Notes under the pieces: model-generated
The model's database searches: none
What the model was told of the DNA's origin: nothing
Seen by the model: only the letters and a program-made list of their open reading frames with translations
Source of the DNA: an uncultured Bacteroides sp.
GTDB taxonomy: Bacteria > Bacteroidota > Bacteroidia > Cytophagales > Cyclobacteriaceae
NCBI GenBank assembly: GCA_902168185.1
Contig: CABHOV010000100.1
Location: 1-64,000, forward strand
Direction of reading: 5' to 3'
DNA length: 64,000 bases
Part shown: positions 1 through 7,068 of the stretch, in pieces
Position numbering within the stretch: the stretch's first letter is position 1
Layout of the letters: each line of letters opens with the position of its first letter
Made by a program: the position numbers and the translations under genes

Positions 1-1
1 A

Positions 2-856
2 ACTGGTTCACAGCTTATTATACCCGCTGTTACCAGCGACACTACGCTCTATGTATCAAATGCAACCAACACATATGAAAGTCTCCGCGTACCCGCGCAC
101 ATTGTAGTACAGGCGCAACCGGGTATAGTCACTTCACGGTCGACTATATTGTGTGATGGTGACTCTGTTACACTCTCTGTAGAGGAAGCAAGCGAGTATG
201 CATGGAACAATGGGGAGATTACACAATCAATAAAGGTGAAAGAGGCAGGTACCTATAGCGTGATGATTAAATATGAAGATTCCAACCTGAACTGTGTATC
301 AACGTCAAGTGAAGTTGTAGTGAGCATTCTTCCCCGGCCAACGGCATTATTCACCATCACTATGGCATCAGGCGATTTTGTTATAGGCGAGTCCATCCAA
401 TTTACAGATAAGAGCTCCGATGCCGATGCCTGGTTTTGGGACTTTGACGATGGATCGAGTAGTATAGAACAAAGCCCTGAATATGCTTATGCCGCGAGTG
501 ATACATACCATACATCGCTCACCGTAACCGGGGTTAACGGATGCCAGGACACCTATACTAAAGATATATCTGTTATTACCGGTGTAGAAGAGAATCTAAG
601 TCGCTTTGTAACGGTATACCCTATACCGACCATTCAAAATGAAGTAACAATACTCATTGAAGGCTTAAAAGCTAAAAACATCGGGTTGTCAATTCTTACA
701 ACAGAAGGCGCTCCGGTATACGATGCTTCCTTTGAAAACATAGACCAGGCTTTCTCACACACTATAAATACTTCCCGGTATTCTTCAGGCCTATATTTCC
801 TTGCAACCCGAATTGATGGACGCCTGGTGGTAAAAAAATTCTCAATCATAAAATAA
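2..856 (+). CDS. Secreted PKD-domain protein with T9SS sorting domain (5' end outside window)
   Basis: The reading frame is open from base 2 to the stop at 854-856, so this is the last 284 residues of a longer protein; the TTG at 149 is internal, not a start. Visible order: a beta-rich Ig-like stretch (about residues 1-110), a PKD domain (about 117-192, with the FWDFDDG-type core and a terminal GC), then a type A T9SS C-terminal domain (about 207-284) with the VYPIPT opening, a SSGLYF motif and a lysine-rich VVKKFSIIK end. Known role of such tails: they direct export through PorSS/T9SS and attachment at the surface or release. The missing N-terminal part holds any catalytic or adhesive domain, so the function cannot be told. 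A strong hairpin terminator follows at once. Confidence 0.85.
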   Translation, partial: TGSQLIIPAVTSDTTLYVSNATNTYESLRVPAHIVVQAQPGIVTSRSTILCDGDSVTLSVEEASEYAWNNGEITQSIKVKEAGTYSVMIKYEDSNLNCVSTSSEVVVSILPRPTALFTITMASGDFVIGESIQFTDKSSDADAWFWDFDDGSSSIEQSPEYAYAASDTYHTSLTVTGVNGCQDTYTKDISVITGVEENLSRFVTVYPIPTIQNEVTILIEGLKAKNIGLSILTTEGAPVYDASFENIDQAFSHTINTSRYSSGLYFLATRIDGRLVVKKFSIIK

Positions 857-865
857 CAGACACAA

Positions 866-895
866 AAAAATCCACACTTCAAAGTGTGGATTTTT
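866..895. terminator. Bidirectional intrinsic terminator
   Basis: A perfect 14-bp stem (866-879 with 882-895) carries an A-run on the left and a T-run on the right. It lies between the convergent PKD/T9SS gene (stop 856) and the AIM24 gene (stop 916), so it can end transcripts from both sides. Confidence 0.85.
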
Positions 896-915
896 AGTAT
901 GTATATATGCAGTGA

Positions 916-1689
916 TTAGCTTTCGAGGAATCCTCCCAGCAACGAACCGGATTCTTTAGTATTATTTCTGCCATACGGAGCCAGGGCTTGTACAAGCTTA
1001 CGGATCGGCATAGATTGAAGCCACACTTTACCAGTACCTTGCAAGGTTGCCAGAAATATACCTTCACCACCAAATACCATCGAACGCAAACCTCCGGAAG
1101 CCTGCACATCAAAATGTACTTGTGGCTCAAACGCAACCACACAACCTGTGTCCACGCGAAGTGTCTCATTGTTAAGCGTGCGCTCAATCACAGTTCCTCC
1201 AGCATGCACAAACGCTTTTCCGTTGCCATGCAGCTTCTGAAGAATAAATCCTTCACCACCCACAAGTCCTGAACCTAATTTACGGTTAAAGGTAATCGCT
1301 ACTTTTGTTCCAAAGGCTGCACATAAAAATCCATCCTTCTGAACAATCAATTCATTTCCCGGACTTTGAGAGAGATCTATCGGAATTACAGTCCCTGGAT
1401 AGGGAGCGGAAAATGCCACTTTCGCTTTTCTGCTTCCGCGATTTGTAAAGTGCGTCATGAAAAGAGACTCACCTGTAAGAATACGGGAGCCTGCAGACAA
1501 AAGCTTATCAAATAAACCTTGATTAGGGTTTGCACCATCGCCCATTTTTGCTTCGAAGGTTATGCCATCTTCCATGAAAAGCATAGCACCTGCTTCGGCA
1601 ATAACCGTTTCATTGGGGTCTAATTCTATTTCAACGATCTGGATACTTTCGCCTTTAATCTGATAGTCAATTTCGTGTGATGAAGTCAT
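916..1689 (-). CDS. AIM24 family protein (TIGR00266 type)
   Basis: The 257-aa protein matches the AIM24/TIGR00266 family: beta-strand repeats with GAMLFMEDG near the N-terminus, [11 protein letters not shown] about residues 73-83, [17 protein letters not shown] in the middle and a second [19 protein letters not shown] repeat near 207-225. No signal peptide or membrane segment is seen, so it is probably cytosolic. The bacterial function is unknown; the name comes from a yeast mitochondrial protein. It starts 7 bp after the stop of the M14 peptidase gene upstream on the same strand, so the two probably share a transcript. The ATG overlaps no other gene and the length is usual for the family. 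Confidence 0.9.
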   Translation of the reverse strand: MTSSHEIDYQIKGESIQIVEIELDPNETVIAEAGAMLFMEDGITFEAKMGDGANPNQGLFDKLLSAGSRILTGESLFMTHFTNRGSRKAKVAFSAPYPGTVIPIDLSQSPGNELIVQKDGFLCAAFGTKVAITFNRKLGSGLVGGEGFILQKLHGNGKAFVHAGGTVIERTLNNETLRVDTGCVVAFEPQVHFDVQASGGLRSMVFGGEGIFLATLQGTGKVWLQSMPIRKLVQALAPYGRNNTKESGSLLGGFLES

Positions 1690-1696
1690 GAGGTTG

Positions 1697-3316
1697 TTAT
1701 TTTTTATAGTACTTAAATACGGGATACTCTATCAACTTGTTGTTTATACCAGCATTACTTAATGTGGCATCAAAGAAATTCCACGTCACCAAACCGTCAT
1801 CTGACTGAGGTTCAAGCATGTAAAAAATCAAATTTGCCAATGGTTGATCTAAAGGAACAATATAATCACCCTTCTTAAATTTTCGCGTAGCTCCTATAAA
1901 TTTACCTTCCGCCTTCGCCATAAAGTGGCCTTCAAATTTTCGCTCAGACTTACTCAGCTTCTCAACACTATATACTTCGCCCGCAAATGACTGCGCTTTA
2001 TCGAGTTGCTTCACTTGTATTCCCAGCTTTTTCAAATGGTCTGCTATATTTTTAAACGCCGCAGGAATGATATAGCCTTCTGGAACTATACTCTCTACGA
2101 CAGGCTCAAATTGTCCAAAGTAATTAACTTCATCAACACTGATGATGTTACCGGTGCGAAGCCACGTGGTTGTACCGTCTGCTTTTTTCGAACCTATATA
2201 ATCATAGGTTATAAAATTCTTCAGCTTTTCTTTCGATACCATTTTAAAGCGCACACCTTTCTTTACTTTACCGGCTCGCTCTCTTACAGTACGGATCGCA
2301 TCCTCCTGTGCCTTGGTCGTAATTTGAGAAATTTCAGCAGCATGCGCATGTGTATGCTCCAGTATCTCTGATACAAATGCACGCGTAGAATTAATGCGCT
2401 GATAGAAACGTTCATGTGCAAAAGCTTCGCTGAGAATGGCAATTCTGTTTCGCAGGCTAAATTGATTGATCAGGTAACGTGGATGGTGGTTATAGGTATA
2501 GAAGTTTTTTACTGGCCATCCTTCTTCAACACTATAGTCGCCATAAGGACCGAGACGCAATCCATACTTTTCATATACATTTTTTGTAATGGCAGGAAGC
2601 ATCACGTTATTGGTATAGTCATACGTAGAATACTCTCCTGCATAATGATAACTTGGCGCCCATGTCAGGGAGTATGCATGCCACGTTCCGTTCGTGGTGT
2701 GAAGGTCGACAAACACATGAGGGTCCCACGCATTTATAATGTTAGCAAATAAGCCTTGTGTTTCAATGGCTTCCTGTTTTATACCGTCACGATTCAGATC
2801 GAACCCCTGGCTGTTCTCACGAATACCAACTTCCATTGGGCTATCTTCCTGCGAGGGTCGTCTTCCCTTTTCCATTTTATCGTTGCTGTCTGTGTTATAT
2901 ATAGGAGCAAAGAGAAAGATCTGATTATCGAGCAGATAGTTTTTGTCGCCGAGCAGTATATCACGCATCAGCAGCATCAATGTCTCTTTTCCCTCTACTT
3001 CGCCTGCATGTATATTTCCCTGGATATATACGATGAGCTTCTTGGATTGTCGTGCTTCTGTGGCAGAGTGTATACCTGTTCTTGAAAGTATAGCTACCGG
3101 TATATCTTTTCCCTCCTGGCTTTTGCCCATAGATATAACGTTTACTTCTTTGCTCAGCCGTTGTATAGCCTGTAGATAATCCATGACTTCCTTGTGTGTT
3201 GAAGTCTTCTCGAAGTTTGTTTTTTCAGGGGTGATGATCAGTTCTTCTGGCCAGGTATGCTGGGCTGAAAGAATAGTCGGGAGTACTGAAAGGATGAGTA
3301 TAGAAAGTTTCTTCAT
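1697..3316 (-). CDS. Secreted M14 family zinc carboxypeptidase
   Basis: A 539-aa protein with a signal peptide (about residues 1-19, ending LSAQ). The M14 zinc site is intact: H103 and E106 in HAGEVEGKE and H206 in VDLHTTNG, with the substrate-binding GFDLNRD (R176) and a candidate catalytic E297 in ILSEAFAH. The carboxypeptidase domain covers roughly residues 35-330; the remaining 200 residues are a beta-rich C-terminal region without a recognised motif. Inferred role: periplasmic or extracellular trimming of peptides. It precedes the AIM24 gene by 7 bp in an apparent two-gene operon. The hairpin repeat array begins about 80 bp upstream of its start. Confidence 0.9.
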   Translation of the reverse strand: MKKLSILILSVLPTILSAQHTWPEELIITPEKTNFEKTSTHKEVMDYLQAIQRLSKEVNVISMGKSQEGKDIPVAILSRTGIHSATEARQSKKLIVYIQGNIHAGEVEGKETLMLLMRDILLGDKNYLLDNQIFLFAPIYNTDSNDKMEKGRRPSQEDSPMEVGIRENSQGFDLNRDGIKQEAIETQGLFANIINAWDPHVFVDLHTTNGTWHAYSLTWAPSYHYAGEYSTYDYTNNVMLPAITKNVYEKYGLRLGPYGDYSVEEGWPVKNFYTYNHHPRYLINQFSLRNRIAILSEAFAHERFYQRINSTRAFVSEILEHTHAHAAEISQITTKAQEDAIRTVRERAGKVKKGVRFKMVSKEKLKNFITYDYIGSKKADGTTTWLRTGNIISVDEVNYFGQFEPVVESIVPEGYIIPAAFKNIADHLKKLGIQVKQLDKAQSFAGEVYSVEKLSKSERKFEGHFMAKAEGKFIGATRKFKKGDYIVPLDQPLANLIFYMLEPQSDDGLVTWNFFDATLSNAGINNKLIEYPVFKYYKK

Positions 3317-3393
3317 ATTGATTGTTGAGGGCTCTACAATATTAAAAACTTGTAGATACTGAAGAAACGTTTTGTGACGGGTGGAGAAATAAA

Positions 3394-3773
3394 ACTCCCG
3401 CAGAGTATAACTGCTATAAATACAAACTCCCGCAGAATGCGCAGATTGACGCAGATTTTTAAAAATACAATCGTGTATTTCGTCTGCGGTAATCTGTGAG
3501 GTCTGCGGGAAATGTATTCCGGTATCAGAGAGAACTCCCTATAGAGATATAAATGCAACTCCCGCAGAGCACGCAGATAGACGCAGATTTTTTAAATGCA
3601 ATCTTTGTATTTCGTCTGCGGTAATCTGTGAAATCTGCGGGAAATGTATTCCGGTATCAGAGAGAGAGCTTGTATAGATATAAATGCAAACTCCCGCAGA
3701 GGGCGCAGATTGACGCAGATTTTTAAATACAATCTTGTATTTCGTCTGCGGTAATCTGTGAAGTCTGCGGGAG
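3394..3773. repeat. Tandem array of 132-bp units, each with a long hairpin
   Basis: Three full hairpin copies start at 3427, 3559 and 3691, exactly 132 bp apart; a fragment of the left end is at 3394. Each copy (3427-3511, 3559-3643, 3691-3773) begins with CTCCCGCAGA and ends with its complement TCTGCGGGAG or TCTGCGGGAA. Inside, CGCAGATTNACGCAGA pairs with TCTGCGGTAATCTGTG, and AAATACA pairs with TGTATTT around a tiny loop, so nearly all of the 83-85 bases fold into one stem. The spacers (for example 3512-3558) are also conserved and carry ATTCCGGTATCAGAGAG and an ATAGATATAAATGCA-type word. There is no coding potential. The stretch 3317-3814 holds only this array. A fourth copy is at 27799-27880. 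Confidence 0.9.
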
Positions 3774-3814
3774 ATATATCCTCAGTTCTTGTAAGAAAGA
3801 AGTATACAGGGAAG

Positions 3815-4039
3815 CTATTGCTTTTTGTTCTTCTTCTTTCCTTTTTTCATATCATCGTAGTCATCGCGTTCTGCTAACTTTTTATCATCAACATTTTTAT
3901 CGAGGAAGTCGTTGATCTTCTCGATGTTCATGCTCGACTTAATTTCTCCGAACTGATCGATGGTTATATCGAGGCCTTGAAGCTCTTTGTGAACGCGGGG
4001 CTTCGGTGTGTTGGCAGGTTTCTTTTCTTTCTTTGACAT
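3815..4039 (-). CDS. Small conserved charged protein
   Basis: A 74-aa protein starting MSKKEKKPA. An upstream in-frame ATG at 4084 would add 15 residues (MLREARCRE...), but the 4039 start gives the lysine-rich N-terminus I would expect for this family, so I prefer it. It has a basic N-terminus, a middle (LDITIDQFGEIKSS) ending in a predicted helix (MNIEKINDFLDKNV), then DDKKLAERDDYDDM and a very lysine-rich tail. I recall similar short proteins in Bacteroidota but know no function. There is no signal peptide or membrane segment. It lies downstream of gltX on the same strand, about 100 bp from its stop. Confidence 0.7.
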   Translation of the reverse strand: MSKKEKKPANTPKPRVHKELQGLDITIDQFGEIKSSMNIEKINDFLDKNVDDKKLAERDDYDDMKKGKKKNKKQ

Positions 4040-4137
4040 AATGTGAAAGTTTATAGGTTCCCGGCATCTGGCTTCACGCAACAAGATGTTTTATTCCTAT
4101 AGCGCGAAGCCTGTAGCCAGTAAACCTGTAGTATATA

Positions 4138-5673
4138 CTACGCAACCTTCACCTTGATGGTTTGGAGTGCGTATTCAATTCTCCTGATAACTTCGTCCTT
4201 CCCGATAATTTCCATGATCATCATCAGATCAGGTCCTGCACCTGCACCTGTAATGGATACGCGCAGTGCCTGCAGGATTTTACCAGTACCAATTCCCAAT
4301 GTAGCAGTAACCTGTTCGAGCGTAGACTTCGCGGCAACAGCATCTATCGATGGCATTGCTGCAACGGCATCCTTATACGCTGAGAGAACTTTTACAGCAT
4401 CATCATTCCATTTTTTGTTTACTACATTTTCATCGAATGTTACGGGTGCGTGGAAAAAGAATTTTCCTTGCTCCCAGAAATCTTTGGGAAATGTAGCACG
4501 CTCCTTCATAACGGCAGCAATCTTCGCGGCCTTCTCTTTCGAGCAATCTATACCTTCATGCTTCAATGATTCCAACAGGTATTCTGCCAGTACTTCGTCA
4601 GACTTGGCACGTAAATATTGCTGGTTGAACCACTGTGCTTTATGAATGTCAAATTTTGTTCCCGCTTTACCGATACGTTCTACTGAAAAAGTTTTGATGA
4701 GTTCTTCCATCGAAAAGATTTCCTGCGTAGTACCGGGATTCCATCCTAAAAATGCAAGGAAGTTGATCAAGGCTTCGGGTAAATAACCGGATTCTTTATA
4801 ACCAGTAGCTACTTCACCACTCTCCGGGTCTTTCCACGTAAGTGGGAATATTGGAAAGCCTAATTGATCGGCATCACGCTTACTAAGTTTACCATTACCA
4901 TCGGGCTTCAGCAGCAACGGCAAATGTGCGAACTGAGGCATTGCATCTTCCCATCCCAGGTATTTATATAGCAACACGTGGAGTGGAGCAGAAGGAAGCC
5001 ATTCTTCACCGCGGATCACATGCGAGATCTTCATCAGGTAATCATCTACTACATTGGCGAGGTGATAGGTAGGCATACCATCACTTTTCATTAACACCTT
5101 GTCATCAATTTGTGATGAGTGTACCATCACCCATCCGCGGATCATGTCGTTCAAACGGATCTCTTCTTTGCGCGGAACTTTCAGACGAATTACATAAGGC
5201 ACTTTTGTCTCTAGCAATTCCTTTACTTCATCTTCCGGCAAGGTTGTAGAGTTACGCATCTGCGCACGCGTAATGCTGTTATACTGAGGAGACGGAACGC
5301 CAGCAAGTTTCAATCGCTCACGCATCGCTTCCAATTCCTGTTCGGTATCAAATGCATAGTATGCATGGCCAGCATCAATCAGTTGCTTGGCATATTGCAT
5401 ATACATGGGCTTACGCTCAGACTGACGATAGGGAGCATGCGGTCCGCCTACACCAACACCTTCATCGATCTTGATGCCTACCCAGGCCAATGCTTTCTGT
5501 ATATATTCTTCTGCTCCGGGCACGAAGCGATTCTGATCGGTATCTTCTACACGAAGGATCATGGTACCATTATGCTGACGTGCCAGCAAATAGTTATATA
5601 GTGCTGTTCTTACTCCACCGATATGCAATGCACCTGTGGGACTTGGCGCAAATCGTACGCGTACTTCTCTCAT
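4138..5673 (-). CDS. gltX: Glutamate--tRNA ligase
   Basis: A 511-aa class I aminoacyl-tRNA synthetase that charges tRNA-Glu with glutamate. The HIGH signature is HIGG at residues 17-20 after FAPSPTGAL, and the KMSKS-type loop is KLSKR at 262-266. The catalytic Rossmann fold covers roughly 1-300; the C-terminal helical anticodon-binding part follows (about 330-511). Length fits bacterial GltX. A TAnnTTTG promoter motif lies 25-32 bp upstream. Divergent and convergent neighbours are unrelated, so it is probably monocistronic or read with the small gene downstream. Confidence 0.97.
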   Translation of the reverse strand: MREVRVRFAPSPTGALHIGGVRTALYNYLLARQHNGTMILRVEDTDQNRFVPGAEEYIQKALAWVGIKIDEGVGVGGPHAPYRQSERKPMYMQYAKQLIDAGHAYYAFDTEQELEAMRERLKLAGVPSPQYNSITRAQMRNSTTLPEDEVKELLETKVPYVIRLKVPRKEEIRLNDMIRGWVMVHSSQIDDKVLMKSDGMPTYHLANVVDDYLMKISHVIRGEEWLPSAPLHVLLYKYLGWEDAMPQFAHLPLLLKPDGNGKLSKRDADQLGFPIFPLTWKDPESGEVATGYKESGYLPEALINFLAFLGWNPGTTQEIFSMEELIKTFSVERIGKAGTKFDIHKAQWFNQQYLRAKSDEVLAEYLLESLKHEGIDCSKEKAAKIAAVMKERATFPKDFWEQGKFFFHAPVTFDENVVNKKWNDDAVKVLSAYKDAVAAMPSIDAVAAKSTLEQVTATLGIGTGKILQALRVSITGAGAGPDLMMIMEIIGKDEVIRRIEYALQTIKVKVA

Positions 5674-5697
5674 CTCTCGAAATCAAAATTTGGACTG

Positions 5698-5705
5698 CAA
5701 AGGTA
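5698..5705 (-). promoter_or_regulatory. -7 promoter element of gltX
   Basis: On the minus strand the bases read TACCTTTG, an exact match to the Bacteroidota sigma-A -7 consensus TAnnTTTG, 25 bp upstream of the gltX ATG. I see no clear -33 TTG at the usual distance. Confidence 0.6.
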
Positions 5706-5799
5706 AGAAAGGAGGGGTGATTTACGAGGCGCGAAGCGTGAATTTACAAGCTACGGAAAACGAAGTTTGTGCAAATACTTCGCATTCCGTAGTGGATTC

Positions 5800-6180
5800 T
5801 TATTTTATTGCTATGCAGGAAATTTCAACATTAACATCTTTCGGCAGTCTGCTTACTTCTACCGTTTCACGTGCAGGCGGATTTGATTTAAAGTACTCGC
5901 CATAAATGGCATTCACTTTTGGAAAGTTATTCATGTCTTTCAAAAAGATTGAGCTCTTCACCACATTCGAGAAATCGAACCCTGCAGCTTGCAATATTTT
6001 TTCAAGGTTCACCATAACCTGGCGTGTTTCGGATTCAATGTCGGTTGTGATAATATTTCCGGAACTTCTTTCAATAGCAACCTGTCCGCTCACAAAAAGC
6101 ATATTACCCGACTGGATTGCCTGGCTGTAGGGACCAATCGGTTCAGGAGCCTGATCAGAATAAACAACTGATTTTGACAT
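5800..6180 (-). CDS. ridA: RidA family enamine/imine deaminase
   Basis: A 126-aa protein of the Rid (YjgF/YER057c/UK114) family. RidA hydrolyses reactive enamine/imine intermediates, such as 2-aminoacrylate from serine/threonine dehydratase, and so protects PLP enzymes. Family marks: APEPIGPYSQAI near residues 11-22, SGQV at 31-34, and NPPARETVEV with the substrate-carboxylate arginine at R104 and E119 in VEIS. It is cytosolic, with the canonical full length. It is divergent from the gene at 6253, with an own promoter motif at 6216-6223. Confidence 0.93.
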   Translation of the reverse strand: MSKSVVYSDQAPEPIGPYSQAIQSGNMLFVSGQVAIERSSGNIITTDIESETRQVMVNLEKILQAAGFDFSNVVKSSIFLKDMNNFPKVNAIYGEYFKSNPPARETVEVSRLPKDVNVEISCIAIK

Positions 6181-6215
6181 GTTTTCTTTAGATTAAAATT
6201 TAATTTAGGGTTTGT

Positions 6216-6223
6216 CAAAAATA
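6216..6223 (-). promoter_or_regulatory. -7 promoter element of ridA
   Basis: The minus strand reads TATTTTTG (TAnnTTTG), 36 bp upstream of the ridA ATG, in the 72-bp spacer shared with the divergent gene at 6253. Confidence 0.5.
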
Positions 6224-6252
6224 GCATCCCGCAACGGATTTACTTTCAGCAC

Positions 6253-6915
6253 ATGAATATTTTAATCATTGGTGAGCAAGAACACTATCGCGAAAGCCTT
6301 TTGAAGTTTGGCGATAGCCACCAGTATTCATTTGTTAGTGAACACCGTGATGCTGAAAAATTTTTAGAGAGCCATGATCTCGTGCTTGACTTTATAATTG
6401 ATGAAGAGCCTCAGAGGTTTGAGATCTATATTAACAACGAGACAACCGTATTCTTAAACACATGCAAGATTAGTTTAGGTGAACTCGCTTTCATGACCGG
6501 CGATAACCTGCAGAGTAAAATTTTTGGATTCAACGGACTGCCTACATTTATTAACAGGTCTATTTTGGAAGTAAGTCTTTGGAAATCCGAAGATGAAGTG
6601 GTCTTGAAAAAAATCTGTGATGATCTGAAAACCGAATTCCTGGTGGTAGAAGATCGTGTGGGATTAGTTACACCCCGTGTGATCTGCATGATCATCAATG
6701 AAGCATACTATACCACGATGGAAGGAACTGCTACACGTGAAGACATCGACATGGCGATGAAGCTTGGCACTAATTATCCGTATGGTCCTTTTGAATGGTG
6801 CAAGCGGATTGGCATCAAGCATGTTTACGAATTGTTGGAAGCGCTTTATGAAGACACTAAAGACGAGCGCTATAAAATCTGTCCGTTGTTGAAGAAAGAG
6901 TATCTGCGTCAGTAA
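6253..6915 (+). CDS. 3-hydroxyacyl-CoA dehydrogenase-like protein with degenerate NAD domain
   Basis: A 220-aa protein. Residues about 134-187 are a clear C-terminal domain of the 3-hydroxyacyl-CoA dehydrogenase family (DRVGLVTPRV, EAYYTTMEGTA, DIDMAMKLG, YPYGPFEW). The N-terminal 130 residues keep the order of the Rossmann domain but have lost its key motifs. The glycine-rich NAD loop is replaced by IIGEQEHYRESL. The usual HFFNP block is FGFNGLPTF, so the catalytic histidine is missing; the following ILEV (E106) still resembles the catalytic glutamate block. The normal enzyme is about 280-290 aa, so the N-domain is also short. It is likely a non-catalytic relative or one with a new role; annotation as an active 3-hydroxybutyryl-CoA dehydrogenase would be unsafe. 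It lies 150 bp before ppc on the same strand. Confidence 0.75.
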   Translation: MNILIIGEQEHYRESLLKFGDSHQYSFVSEHRDAEKFLESHDLVLDFIIDEEPQRFEIYINNETTVFLNTCKISLGELAFMTGDNLQSKIFGFNGLPTFINRSILEVSLWKSEDEVVLKKICDDLKTEFLVVEDRVGLVTPRVICMIINEAYYTTMEGTATREDIDMAMKLGTNYPYGPFEWCKRIGIKHVYELLEALYEDTKDERYKICPLLKKEYLRQ

Positions 6916-7039
6916 AAAATCCTTCATTTTTTACATTAGGTTTTGGGCTATCATTCTTTGGCTTTTCTATCCCGTAAACGTTTTCGAAAAGAAAATTTGC
7001 AATATATTTTACCTGTCTACCCGCCAAAGCAGTATTTGA

Positions 7040-7047
7040 TAACTTTG
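7040..7047 (+). promoter_or_regulatory. -7 promoter element of ppc
   Basis: TAACTTTG matches TAnnTTTG 21 bp upstream of the ppc ATG at 7069. No matching -33 element is evident. Confidence 0.55.
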
Positions 7048-7068
7048 TCGGGTTTCTAAATTTATACC

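Noticed and set aside
3334-3558. 74-aa frame within the hairpin array
   Set aside because: Consists of the repeat itself read on the minus strand.
3394-3773. CRISPR array
   Set aside because: The period is 132 bp with palindromes of about 85 bases, and the spacers are near-identical to each other; no cas gene is present.
4154-4645. 163-aa frame antisense to gltX
   Set aside because: Shadow of the strongly supported gltX frame with no independent signal.
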